Positions 5,758 to 13,737 of a stretch of DNA of 32,504 nucleotides are shown one piece after another. This DNA comes from a virus. The stretch spans positions 1 through 32,504 of IMG/VR virus record IMGVR_UViG_3300033148_002105. One strand, 5' to 3'. The notes under the pieces were generated by a model. The model did not search any database and was not told where the DNA came from. It was given only the letters and a program-made list of their open reading frames with translations. The number at the start of each line of letters is the position of its first letter. Within the stretch, counting starts at the first letter, position 1. Both the position numbers and the translations under genes were made by a program.

Positions 5758-6135
5758 ATGACAAAAAAGCAAAAAAAGACGTTATTCTTGGCTAATTACG
5801 CCAAATCGTTTAATAAGTCGGCATCATTAGAAAATGTGATGAGTTGGGGTTCTTACTATATATATTTAAAAGACGATAAAGATTTTGCAGAAGAAATAGA
5901 GCGATTAGAACTTGCGATGGTGCATACAGCCGAATCCAAGTACTACGAGCTATTGCATTCAGAAGATGAGAACATAGTATTTAAAGTAGCTAAAGAGGTA
6001 ATAAACAGTAAATTAGGTAAGAAACATTCAAACTTAATAACAGGCGAAAACGGCTTAGTTAGTGTTGCTGGAGATAAAACTATAACATTCAAATTTGGCA
6101 ACGATGTTGAAATAGAAGAAGAAGACGAAGAATAA
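5758..6135 (+). CDS. terS: Terminase small subunit
   Basis: 125 aa. A helical N-terminal region (KTLFLANYAKSFNKSASLENVMSWGSYYIY) has the helix-turn-helix-like pattern of small terminases. A central oligomerisation helix (AEEIERLELAMVHTAESKYYELL) and a short, very acidic C-terminus (EIEEEDEE) follow. The product should recognise phage DNA and hand it to the ATPase subunit for packaging. It begins the late operon and lies 9 bp before the large-subunit gene. Assignment rests on this position plus fold-like pattern; sequence motifs in the family are weak. Confidence 0.8.
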   Translation: MTKKQKKTLFLANYAKSFNKSASLENVMSWGSYYIYLKDDKDFAEEIERLELAMVHTAESKYYELLHSEDENIVFKVAKEVINSKLGKKHSNLITGENGLVSVAGDKTITFKFGNDVEIEEEDEE

Positions 6136-6144
6136 TACTAAACT

Positions 6145-7389
6145 ATGAATTTTAAAGGGCTTACGTTACATAACAGGCAGAAAGATATAGCAGATGACAT
6201 AATCAAATCATCTGCTAAATACTTTATAGTAAATGCTAGTAGGCAATCGGGTAAATCGGTATTAATGAGCCAGTTACTACTTTACTTTGGTATAAATAAT
6301 TCTGACAAAGACATAGTATATATAACGCCTACTTATTCATTAGGTAAGAAGTTATTCAAAAATATATTAAAAGCAATACGTCCATCTGGAGTTGTTAAGC
6401 GCCATAACTTATCCAACTTAATAATTGAATTGATAAATGGTAGCGAGATAACATTTCTATCTGCTGAGAGTTATGACAATATTAGGGGATTGAGTTTGGA
6501 TTACATATTTCTTGACGAGTTTGCATTTTTCAAAGAGGACGCGTGGGCTTCTATTAAGCCAACTGTTGCTGCTAGAAAACATGCTAAAGTTGTGATTAGC
6601 TCTACGCCTAAGGGTAAGAACTTGTTCCATGAATTAGCTAAGTTGGGCGAGTCTGAAAACGTTCGTTATGAGTATTATTACATGCACTACAGCGACAATC
6701 CTAACTACGACATAGCAGAGGTACTTGATGCAAAAAAAGTGCTCCCAGACGCAATATATAGACAAGAGTACGAAGCGGAATTCATCGATGATGGCGGAAC
6801 AGTATTTAAAGGAGTCAGAGATATTCAAACGATTACTGAATGGAGCGAGCCAGAACAAAGAGTTAAATATTTTGCAGGCATTGATGTTGGTAAAAAGGAT
6901 TCTACAGTATTGACAATTATGGACTATTCAGGAAAGATAGTATTTATATACAGCATTAATAATCAAAGTTATGAGAAGATTATAAGTGGTCTGCTTGAAG
7001 TATTGAACAAGTATAACCCATTGACATACATAGAAGTTAATTCAGTTGGAGACGTGTTATTTGATATGTTATCGAAAGAATATAGAGGCTTGGTAGCTTG
7101 GCATAATACAAACAAAGTAAAAACAGATATGATAGAGTTGCTTGTTAAAAATATAAGCATAAAAGATATAAGTTTGCCAACAGCTGAATTATTTCCAACA
7201 TTAGACTTTGAATTAAGTGTATTTACATTTGAATATAATCCTAAAACTAGAACTATACGATATGCTGCTAGTGGAAGTTTTCATGATGATACCGTTATAA
7301 GCTTAGGACTTGCTAATCTTTGTAGAGAAGAAAATAAGTTTGTAGGCAATAGAATAAGTTATAAACCTGTTAATAAATTCGGATATTAA
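6145..7389 (+). CDS. terL: Terminase large subunit (packaging ATPase and nuclease)
   Basis: 414 aa, usual for the family. Walker A is ASRQSGKS (residues 31-38, K37) and Walker B is YIFLDE (120-125, D124/E125). A coupling motif SSTPKG lies at 152-157. The C-terminal RNase H-like nuclease has D247 (GIDVGKKDS), E297 (YIEVNS) and D381/D382 (FHDD). The protein drives DNA into the prohead and cuts concatemers, bound to the portal. The gene is complete. A homing endonuclease gene with its own upstream element follows it. Confidence 0.95.
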   Translation: MNFKGLTLHNRQKDIADDIIKSSAKYFIVNASRQSGKSVLMSQLLLYFGINNSDKDIVYITPTYSLGKKLFKNILKAIRPSGVVKRHNLSNLIIELINGSEITFLSAESYDNIRGLSLDYIFLDEFAFFKEDAWASIKPTVAARKHAKVVISSTPKGKNLFHELAKLGESENVRYEYYYMHYSDNPNYDIAEVLDAKKVLPDAIYRQEYEAEFIDDGGTVFKGVRDIQTITEWSEPEQRVKYFAGIDVGKKDSTVLTIMDYSGKIVFIYSINNQSYEKIISGLLEVLNKYNPLTYIEVNSVGDVLFDMLSKEYRGLVAWHNTNKVKTDMIELLVKNISIKDISLPTAELFPTLDFELSVFTFEYNPKTRTIRYAASGSFHDDTVISLGLANLCREENKFVGNRISYKPVNKFGY

Positions 7390-7402
7390 AAATAAAAAGT
7401 AT

Positions 7403-7421
7403 CTGAATATATAATATAAAA
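7403..7421 (+). promoter_or_regulatory. Early-type element for the GIY-YIG gene
   Basis: CTGAATATATAATATAAAA on the plus strand, 4 bp before the ATG at 7426. It gives the endonuclease an expression signal unlike that of the flanking late genes. Confidence 0.55.
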
Positions 7422-7425
7422 AACA

Positions 7426-8088
7426 ATGCGAACAGGTATAATATATATAGCAACTAATACCATTAATAATAAGGTTTATATAGGTCAAACTATTCAAGGA
7501 TTACAAAAAAGGAAGTCGCAGCATATTAAAAATGCAGTATCTAAATGTGACAATATGTATTTCCATAAAGCAATACGTAAATATGGTAAGGATAATTTTA
7601 AATGGGAAGTATTAGTAGACTGTCCTATTAGTGATTTAAATGATCAAGAAATATATTGGATTAAATACTGGGATAGTTTTGGCAAAAGGGGTTATAACTC
7701 AACTATTGGCGGAAGTTTAGGAGCGAATGGTTTCAAAGGTAGAAAGCATAGTATTGAAACAAAGCTATTGCTAAGCATTCGATCAAAAGAAGACGGTTAT
7801 GGTATGAGAGGAAAAAAACACTCTGCGCATTCAAGAAAAAAAATGTCAATACAGAAAAAAGGGAAGTTGCTATATAATGCTCATAAACAAAAGTTATCTA
7901 AGATTCGCCAAGGTATTAATAATCCTAATGCAGATAGCACTATTTATACATTTTATAACAAAGAATTAGATATTATAGAAAAATGCACTAGACTGGAATT
8001 GCAAGACAAATACGGGGTAAAATCACTAGGAGGATTATTTGCGACAAGAGTTCAAAAAACAGCTTATGGATGGAGTTTGCTTTATTAA
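7426..8088 (+). CDS. GIY-YIG homing endonuclease
   Basis: 220 aa. The GIY-YIG nuclease domain covers residues 4-95: GIIYIATN, VYIG (17-20), R29/H33, E75 in DQEIYWIKYW and N91 in GYNST. Two NUMOD3-like DNA-binding repeats follow (GFKGRKHSIETK at about 102-113, GMRGKKHSAHSRKKMS at 126-141). A C-terminal segment (about 172-220, TIYTFYNKE ... GLFATRVQKTAYGWSL) probably also contacts DNA. Such proteins cut intron- or gene-less alleles and spread themselves; this one is free-standing between terL and the connector gene. It has its own early-type element. Its last codons merge with the late control region at 8079. Confidence 0.9.
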   Translation: MRTGIIYIATNTINNKVYIGQTIQGLQKRKSQHIKNAVSKCDNMYFHKAIRKYGKDNFKWEVLVDCPISDLNDQEIYWIKYWDSFGKRGYNSTIGGSLGANGFKGRKHSIETKLLLSIRSKEDGYGMRGKKHSAHSRKKMSIQKKGKLLYNAHKQKLSKIRQGINNPNADSTIYTFYNKELDIIEKCTRLELQDKYGVKSLGGLFATRVQKTAYGWSLLY

Positions 8089-8140
8089 TATCTACAAACA
8101 CATAATCCCTGTACCATTATCAATACGTATTACTATAAAC
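8079..8140 (+). promoter_or_regulatory. Late control region, half-copy of the inverted-repeat module (box a plus ACGTATTA)
   Basis: From CTTTATTAATATCTACAAAC (8079) onward the sequence matches the right half of the inverted-repeat module at 19271-19325 almost base for base. It includes the 22-bp box (8097-8118, AACACATA-ATCCCT-GTACCATT) and ACGTATTA (8125-8132). It precedes the connector gene at 8154. The left half of the module is absent, replaced by the end of the GIY-YIG gene. Confidence 0.65.
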
Positions 8141-8153
8141 TAAATTAAACAAT

Positions 8154-8558
8154 ATGAACTTTCTAACAATCGAGGATCTTACTTCTTTAATGAAGAAAAA
8201 CGTTATTAATGATCTGACTGAAAATAATTATACATTGCTTAATCAACTAGAAGAAATGTCAGTTGGTCAAATTGATGCTAGCATAGGTTTCAAATTTGCA
8301 ACTCATGCAGCTTTACAGGCCCGTAATCCTTATTTGATTATGTTGCTAATTGATGTCATGGTTTATCATTTATCAAGCCGTATGACGCACGTATCGATGC
8401 AAGAAATTGTAGATGCTAGATATGAAGATGCAAAAGCTACATTGCTTAACATTTCATCTGGTAAAATAATTCCTAATCTTCCACTCAATGCAGAGCCTGA
8501 AGAGTTTAGGTCTCAAAATTTATATATAACAGAGCCAAAACTTACGAGCTCGTATTAA
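8154..8558 (+). CDS. Head-tail connector protein (DUF1320/gp36-like)
   Basis: 134 aa, all-helical. It has the pattern of DUF1320 connectors: an N-terminal FLTIEDLTSLM helix, a middle LIMLLIDVMVYHLSSRMT helix, then RYEDAKATLLNISSGK and a Pro-rich tail. Such proteins form a ring between portal and tail. The order connector-portal differs from the usual Mu order (portal first), but both belong to one late unit beginning at the control region just upstream. The family call is by pattern, not search. Confidence 0.7.
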   Translation: MNFLTIEDLTSLMKKNVINDLTENNYTLLNQLEEMSVGQIDASIGFKFATHAALQARNPYLIMLLIDVMVYHLSSRMTHVSMQEIVDARYEDAKATLLNISSGKIIPNLPLNAEPEEFRSQNLYITEPKLTSSY

Positions 8559-8576
8559 TAAAAAATAAAATAAGAT

Positions 8577-9815
8577 ATGGCATTAAATATATTAAAACTA
8601 TTCAACAAGAAAGAAGTTGAGGCTATTCAAATAAGTGTTCCTAATAACAAATTGACTAAGAACTTTTTTGAATTCGATCACAAATATGATTATAGAATAA
8701 CTGCTACAACTAAAAAATGGAGAGATAGTCTTTCATATGCTGAGGATTGGGAATCACCTAATCGTTCGGAACTATTAAAGCTTTATAAAGAATTAATACT
8801 TGACGCTACTATTCAAAACGCTGTAGATTTAAGAACACAACGACTATTGAGCGTCCCATTTAGCATTGTTAATAAGACTGACAAAGTTAATGAAAAGTCT
8901 CAAAAGATATTTGAATCGTACTGGTTTGAAAAGTATTTAAAATTCGCTATGGAATCTGTTTTTTATGGTCATTCTTTAATACAAATAGATGGCATCGTTA
9001 ATGGTAATGTTTCAGATGTTACATTGATACCTAGAGAGAATGTTGTGCCTGAATTCGGTACATTTAAAAAGAATGCTTATGTGCAAGCTACGGACAGCAC
9101 TGATTATATGAAGCCTAAAGTTTATAAATGGTTATGTGAAGTATATCATACGCGTAGATACTTAGGATTACTTAATGCTACTGCTCCATACCAAATAGCT
9201 AAAAAGACTGCAATGGTTGCGTGGTCTCAATTTGTAGAAGTATTTGGTTTGCCAATGGTAATAGGTAGAACTAATTCTAACATTGAGTCTGAGAAGTTGT
9301 CATTGCAAAAATTCTTACAAGACCTAAGTATCAATAGCAGAGCTGTTTTAGATAAGCAGACTGAATTGGAATTTAAAGAAACGACTCGTTCAGATGTATA
9401 TCAAGTATATAAAGAATTAATGACTGCTATGAACAATGAGTTAAATTCGTTAATACTTGGAGGTACTGAATTGACAAGCGGAGGTTCTGGTGGAAGTGAA
9501 GCAAGAGCAACTGTTCATCAAGCACAGAGTAATTATAAGACTGCTGCTGATTTAAGATACATTAAAAATAACATAAACTCAGTACTAATACCTAAGTTAC
9601 AAGCATTGAAAGTATTGCCTAAGGGTATAGAATTTAAATTTAATACTGATGAACTATTGACAATGGCAGAACGTATTGAAATAGATAAAGTGATACTAAG
9701 TAAATATAACCTAAGTAAAGACTATATCGAAAGAGTATATAAAGTAGAACTTGCTGAAGACGAACCCGTTATAGACCAAATGGAAGATGCTGTAAAAGAC
9801 GATGAAAATAAATAA
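8577..9815 (+). CDS. Portal protein (DUF935, Mu gp29-like)
   Basis: 412 aa. The order of segments is that of DUF935 portals: ELILDATIQNAVDLRTQRL (helix), SVFYGHSLIQID, LIPRENVVPEFG, YQIAKKTAMVAWSQFVEVFG, GLPMVIGRTN, then LILGGTELTSGGSGGSEA and a C-terminal LIPKLQAL region. The portal forms the dodecameric ring at one capsid vertex through which terL pumps DNA. Start at 8577 after an A-rich leader; the 3' end overlaps the next gene by 14 bp, implying translational coupling. Confidence 0.88.
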   Translation: MALNILKLFNKKEVEAIQISVPNNKLTKNFFEFDHKYDYRITATTKKWRDSLSYAEDWESPNRSELLKLYKELILDATIQNAVDLRTQRLLSVPFSIVNKTDKVNEKSQKIFESYWFEKYLKFAMESVFYGHSLIQIDGIVNGNVSDVTLIPRENVVPEFGTFKKNAYVQATDSTDYMKPKVYKWLCEVYHTRRYLGLLNATAPYQIAKKTAMVAWSQFVEVFGLPMVIGRTNSNIESEKLSLQKFLQDLSINSRAVLDKQTELEFKETTRSDVYQVYKELMTAMNNELNSLILGGTELTSGGSGGSEARATVHQAQSNYKTAADLRYIKNNINSVLIPKLQALKVLPKGIEFKFNTDELLTMAERIEIDKVILSKYNLSKDYIERVYKVELAEDEPVIDQMEDAVKDDENK

Positions 9816-10284
9816 TATAAATACGGGTGCTTGGGATAAGCAATTTAAAGAGATTAGTAATAATATAAATGATCTAACAGATGACATTAATGATTACTTG
9901 TTGCAATATTTCAAGCACTCGTTTGACGTAAAGGCTTTTGGGAATGAAAAGTGGAAACCTAGTAAAGACAATCCTAATACATTAGTAGATACGAAGACAT
10001 TAAAGAATAGTATTAAAACAGTTAGTAAATCGCCACGCTTAATACATATTCAATCCGATACAGCTTATTCGGCAATACATAATTACGGTGGGAAGATTAA
10101 GATAACAGATAAGATGCGGAAGTTCTTTTGGGCCAAGTATTATTCCACTAGAAAAGACATGTGGAAAGGGCTGGCTCTCACAAAAAAGACACATATAACT
10201 ATTCCCAAAAGAACTTATATGGGTTGGAACGATGAGTTGCGTAATAAGATAGAGGATGTAATAATAAAAGTAATAAAAGGATAA
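9802..10284 (+). CDS. Phage virion morphogenesis protein (gpG/tail S-like)
   Basis: 160 aa. The centre LVDTKTLKNSIKTVS, followed by TAYSAIHNYGGKI and later TIPKRTYMGWNDE, is the family signature (LvdTG.L..Si / YA..h..GG / .P.R.flG). These proteins act in head or tail completion at the neck. A basic, helical C-terminus closes the protein. The start lies within the portal gene, in another frame. Confidence 0.85.
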   Translation: MKINNINTGAWDKQFKEISNNINDLTDDINDYLLQYFKHSFDVKAFGNEKWKPSKDNPNTLVDTKTLKNSIKTVSKSPRLIHIQSDTAYSAIHNYGGKIKITDKMRKFFWAKYYSTRKDMWKGLALTKKTHITIPKRTYMGWNDELRNKIEDVIIKVIKG

Positions 10285-10287
10285 ACT

Positions 10288-10863
10288 ATGATAGCCAGCA
10301 TATATACGACTCTCCAGTATTTCATTACTGAGAGAATACCAGAAATAGCTTACATATCGCTATACAATGATCAATTTAATAACCATGACAGTAATAGAGC
10401 ACTACCAATGCCAGCTGTTTTGATAGAGATATTGCCTATAAACTTTGAAAACATGTTGCAACAGGTTCAATATGCAAAAGTGGATGTCAATATTCATTTC
10501 GGTACGGAGATTTATAATGGTTTCGATAGAGACGATGCTATGCAAGATTCAAGTTTAGAACATTTGGCACTATTAGATAAGCTTTATATAGGTTTAAATC
10601 GTGTCAATTCTGAAATGCTGCCCGATGAAATGAAGAACGAGTTATATATGCAAGGAGGATTTAGACGTAATAGTTTAAGTTTGAATAGATATAACTCTGT
10701 AATACATCATTCTGTTATTAACGGTAGCTTTATGATTTATGATCTCTCGGCAATTAAAACATATAACGAAATCGAGCTTAGTGATATTAAACTCAAAACA
10801 TGGTACGAACCGAATCCGCCATTTGAAGGAGAGCCACAAGCAAAAGAAATAGATATAAAATAG
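10288..10863 (+). CDS. Probable tail terminator/neck protein
   Basis: 191 aa, alpha/beta. The layout fits tail terminator (gp37/DUF3168-like) proteins: an N-terminal helix (MIASIYTTLQYFITERI), PMPAVLIEILPINFENM, then VDVNIHFGTEIYNG, LALLDKLYIGLN and a C-terminal beta strand pair (HHSVINGSFMIYDL). The gene follows the gpG-like gene by 3 bp. The acidic, Pro-rich tail is of unknown use. The TAG stop overlaps the first bases of the tRNA-Met gene. Function is inferred from position and pattern. Confidence 0.65.
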   Translation: MIASIYTTLQYFITERIPEIAYISLYNDQFNNHDSNRALPMPAVLIEILPINFENMLQQVQYAKVDVNIHFGTEIYNGFDRDDAMQDSSLEHLALLDKLYIGLNRVNSEMLPDEMKNELYMQGGFRRNSLSLNRYNSVIHHSVINGSFMIYDLSAIKTYNEIELSDIKLKTWYEPNPPFEGEPQAKEIDIK

Positions 10864-10935
10864 CGGGATAGTAGCAGTTGGTAGCTCGCGAGCCTCATAA
10901 GCTCGAGGTCGGCGGTTCGAGTCCGCCTCCCGCTA
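10862..10935 (+). tRNA. tRNA-Met (CAT anticodon)
   Basis: Acceptor AGCGGGA (10862-10868) pairs with TCCCGCT (10928-10934), discriminator A. The anticodon arm is CGAGC-CTCATAA-GCTCG with anticodon CAT. The T arm is GGCGG-TTCGAGT-CCGCC. The D arm AGTTGGTA is present but its stem is short with one mismatch. CCA is not encoded. The gene shares its first two bases with the stop codon of the preceding CDS. Confidence 0.9.
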
Positions 10936-10941
10936 CAATAT

Positions 10942-11013
10942 GCTAATATAGTTTAATTGGTAAAACCACAGATTTGTAACCTGTAGTCACTGGTTCGATC
11001 CCAGTTATTAGCT
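10942..11013 (+). tRNA. tRNA-Thr (TGT anticodon)
   Basis: Acceptor GCTAATA (10942-10948) pairs with TATTAGC (11006-11012). The anticodon loop TTTGTAA gives anticodon TGT (codon ACA). The T arm is ACTGG-TTCGATC-CCAGT. The anticodon stem has one mismatch at the loop end. It lies 6 bp after tRNA-Met, probably in one transcript with it. Confidence 0.85.
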
Positions 11014-11040
11014 CAATTTTGGACACTTTTTTGTGTCGTA

Positions 11041-11056
11041 ACGTATTATAAATAAT
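11041..11056 (+). promoter_or_regulatory. Late-type ACGTATTA element
   Basis: ACGTATTATAAATAAT, 15 bp before the protease-scaffold ATG. A small hairpin (GACAC-T6-GTGTC, 11022-11037) lies just upstream and may mark the end of the tRNA transcript. Confidence 0.5.
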
Positions 11057-11071
11057 TAAACAACGATAACT

Positions 11072-12049
11072 ATGATATTTAACTATGTACTCAGCGATGA
11101 GTCAATTAATTCAAAAGGTTTCATTATATTAACATCTGGTATTGAATTGGAAAGATTCCATGCCAACCCAGTAGCACTTTTCAATCATAATATTGATAAA
11201 GTTGTTGGTCATTGGGAGAATGTTAAGATAAATGAGCAAAATAGCGAAGAATTAGTAGGGACTATAGTCTTTGATTATTCTGACCCAGAGTCACAAGCTA
11301 TTATGAATAAAGTTACAAAGAATTTAATAAAGCATGTATCTATAGGTATTCAAATATTAGAGTTTTACGAGGACATAATAGACGGACAGGATATGGTAGT
11401 TGTTACAAAATCTAATCTAAAAGAAGCAAGTGTTACGCCTTTACCTGCCAATGAGAATGCTATTAAGCTGACTTACAATGGCGAAGAAGTATTTGACAAC
11501 ACTGCATTTTTAACAAATAAACAATTAAATAAAGAACAAGTTATGAACAGTGAATTATTAAACCTAACCAATGAAGTTAATGACTTAAAAAATCAAATTA
11601 AAGATAACGATAGCGTGTTAGTTGAATCTAATAGTGCTAAGGAGTCTTTAAAAACTGAATTAGAACTAAAAGACAAAGAAATTGCTGAATTAAAAGCAAG
11701 TGTAGATAGTCTTACACAAAAATTTGAAGATATAGCTAAAGTAGAAGCTGACCAAAAGTTCAGTGCATTACTTGATGACGCTATTGAAGATAGTAAAATT
11801 AAAGAGTCTCAAAAAGAAGATTTCCTTAAACTTACTTATGACAATGCTAAATTAATAATTGATGGTTTAGATAGTAAAAATATTAAACCTGAAGTTAAAC
11901 TAACTGATGAAATTAAAAACGATTCTAAAGAAGATGTTGAAGAACATGATATTAGATGGTACGAAAAGAACGATGTTGACGCTTTAAAACTTATGTATAA
12001 TGAGGATAAAGCTAAATATGACAAACTATATAACGAATTTTACAATTAA
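11072..12049 (+). CDS. Prohead protease fused to scaffold
   Basis: 325 aa. Residues 1-135 form an HK97-type (U35) prohead protease: ALFNHN with H39, KHVSIGI with S90 and LKEASVTPLP around E118 are the expected catalytic environment. Residues about 155-255 are a long coiled coil (LLNLTNEVNDLKNQIKDND ... LKDKEIAELKASVDSL), which is the scaffold part. The tail is acidic. The scaffold directs capsid assembly and the protease removes it before packaging. M158 (codon at 11543) could serve as an internal start for free scaffold. The gene directly precedes a homing endonuclease and the major capsid gene. Confidence 0.88.
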   Translation: MIFNYVLSDESINSKGFIILTSGIELERFHANPVALFNHNIDKVVGHWENVKINEQNSEELVGTIVFDYSDPESQAIMNKVTKNLIKHVSIGIQILEFYEDIIDGQDMVVVTKSNLKEASVTPLPANENAIKLTYNGEEVFDNTAFLTNKQLNKEQVMNSELLNLTNEVNDLKNQIKDNDSVLVESNSAKESLKTELELKDKEIAELKASVDSLTQKFEDIAKVEADQKFSALLDDAIEDSKIKESQKEDFLKLTYDNAKLIIDGLDSKNIKPEVKLTDEIKNDSKEDVEEHDIRWYEKNDVDALKLMYNEDKAKYDKLYNEFYN

Positions 12050-12055
12050 GAAGTG

Positions 12056-12721
12056 ATGAAAAGCGGTGTTATATATAAAGTTACTAATATTATCAATGGC
12101 AAAGTGTATGTTGGTCAGACTAGGAACTCAATGGAATACCGCATGAAACAACACTTGCGATCTAAAGACAATGTATATTTTCACAGAGCCATCCGTAAAT
12201 ACGGAGAAGATAGTTTTAAATGGGAAGTTCTAGTAGAATGCCCTATTAAAGACTTAAATGCTCAAGAAAGTTATTGGATTAAACATTGGAATAGTTTTAG
12301 TGCAGAAGGATATAACTTGACTAATGGAGGCGATGTTACAGAAATAAGCTATGCTACAAAAATTAAAATAAGCAACTCTTTGAAAAACCATAAAGTAACT
12401 GACATCACAAGAAATAAAATAAGTATAGCTAAGACATGCACAAAGGCGTCCGATGCCACTAAAGTGAAACTATCGAAATGTAACTTAGGAGATAAAAATC
12501 CAATGTATGGCAAAACGTTTTCAACTGAACACAGACGAAAAATGTCAAACATGCAATGGAAAAAGGACTATACTATATACACGTTCTATAATAAAAAATT
12601 AAATATCACAGAAAATTGTGATAGGTACGAATTACAAACAAAATACAAAATAAATATAAACAATCTATTCAGAACAATAAAGCCTAGAAAAACTTGTAAT
12701 GGATGGGAGTTAATAAATTAA
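12056..12721 (+). CDS. GIY-YIG homing endonuclease
   Basis: 221 aa from ATG 12056; the GTG at 12053 is in frame, but ATG aligns with the starts of the other two copies (MKSGV / MRTGI / MKTGI). GIY-YIG domain in residues 4-92: GVIYKVTN, KVYVGQT, R29/H33, E71 in AQESYWIKHW and N87 in GYNLT. A NUMOD3-like repeat is visible as NPMYGKTFSTEHRRKMS. The C-terminus (TIYTFYNKKLNI ... TCNGWELIN) matches the copy at 7426, so the two are paralogues. It lies between protease-scaffold and major capsid genes. The start is 6 bp after the preceding stop and no early-type element is seen, so it is expressed from the late operon. Confidence 0.9.
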   Translation: MKSGVIYKVTNIINGKVYVGQTRNSMEYRMKQHLRSKDNVYFHRAIRKYGEDSFKWEVLVECPIKDLNAQESYWIKHWNSFSAEGYNLTNGGDVTEISYATKIKISNSLKNHKVTDITRNKISIAKTCTKASDATKVKLSKCNLGDKNPMYGKTFSTEHRRKMSNMQWKKDYTIYTFYNKKLNITENCDRYELQTKYKININNLFRTIKPRKTCNGWELIN

Positions 12722-12752
12722 ATATAAATATAAATAAAAATAAATTAAAATT

Positions 12753-13676
12753 ATGTTGAATACTACAAAATGGTTAGAAACGTTTGAATCGAATCTATAC
12801 CCTGACAACACGTTCTATTTTGGAACAACGAATGATAGTGCTTATGTAAGCAACTTATCTATTATAATTCCTAACTATCAAGAAGAGATTACTACTTTTA
12901 ATATGGGAGCTGCTGCTGGATCTTACCCAAGAACAGTAAAAGAACTTTCCCATACTGAGAAAGTATATTCAATGACTCAATACGGAGTAGATCCTTATAT
13001 GGTTGATCCAGTTGAAGACAATGAATTCAGTTATGACAAACGATTAGCAGTAATGAATCAAGCAATTGATAAATTAAACACAGATGTTGCTAATAAAATA
13101 TTATGGGAATGGACAGTTGAATCGACTGGTTCGGTAATTAGTTCTACAGGAACAGCTACACGTCTTAACCGATTTGGTAACACAGTAAAAAGAATTACAT
13201 TTGCAGACATTCAAAAAATGGCTACAATGTTGAATCTTCAAAATGTTCCTGCACAAGGACGTAGACTTATTGTTGACGCATATGGTTTAGAAGATATTCA
13301 AGTAATGACAGAACTTCAAGGTTCTCCAGCATTAACACAAGAAGCATTTGCAAACGGTGCTGTAATGAGAGTTGCAGGATTTGATGTATTTATGAGAAGT
13401 GAATCAACTGGTTTCACAGGAGCGGGTGCTAAGAAAGCATTAGGAGCTGTAGATGCTGCTACTGATTTGTCAAGTGCTATTGCATTCCATCCTTCAATGG
13501 TTAGACATGCAGTTGGAACTAAATTCAACTCAGGTATTAAAATATTCTTAGGTCAAGAAGAGCCTACAGTTTATGGTAGATTATTTTCAGCTTACATACG
13601 TGTAGGTGGTTCAACTTCATATGTTGAGGCAAATAACATCACAAAAGGTATTATCACTCTTGTTGAGTCTGTATAA
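12753..13676 (+). CDS. Major capsid protein (HK97-like fold)
   Basis: 307 aa. The N-terminal MLNTTKWLETFESNLYPDN, the E-loop-like stretch around GAAAGSYPRTVKELS, and the P-domain and A-domain pattern (RRLIVDAYGLEDIQVM, VMRVAGFDVFMRSES, SAIAFHPSMVRHAVGT) are those of capsid proteins in Bacteroidota myophages. Hundreds of copies build the icosahedral shell. The leader is purely A/T (12722-12752), a form linked in this phylum to efficient translation. A strong terminator follows, setting the capsid message apart. Confidence 0.88.
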   Translation: MLNTTKWLETFESNLYPDNTFYFGTTNDSAYVSNLSIIIPNYQEEITTFNMGAAAGSYPRTVKELSHTEKVYSMTQYGVDPYMVDPVEDNEFSYDKRLAVMNQAIDKLNTDVANKILWEWTVESTGSVISSTGTATRLNRFGNTVKRITFADIQKMATMLNLQNVPAQGRRLIVDAYGLEDIQVMTELQGSPALTQEAFANGAVMRVAGFDVFMRSESTGFTGAGAKKALGAVDAATDLSSAIAFHPSMVRHAVGTKFNSGIKIFLGQEEPTVYGRLFSAYIRVGGSTSYVEANNITKGIITLVESV

Positions 13677-13688
13677 TTAAATTAAAAA

Positions 13689-13716
13689 GGGTCGCAACTA
13701 TTGTGACCCTCTTTAT
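13689..13716 (+). terminator. Intrinsic terminator after the capsid gene
   Basis: GGGTCGCAA (13689-13697) pairs with TTGTGACCC (13701-13709), one G.U, 3-nt loop, then a T-rich tail. Confidence 0.8.
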
Positions 13717-13737
13717 AAATAAAACAATTGAATTACG

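Noticed and set aside
12722-12752. TATAAATA repeats before the capsid and sheath genes as a tandem repeat or promoter array
   Set aside because: A/T-only leaders precede many genes here and fit the translation leaders of this host phylum; there is no repeat unit beyond composition.
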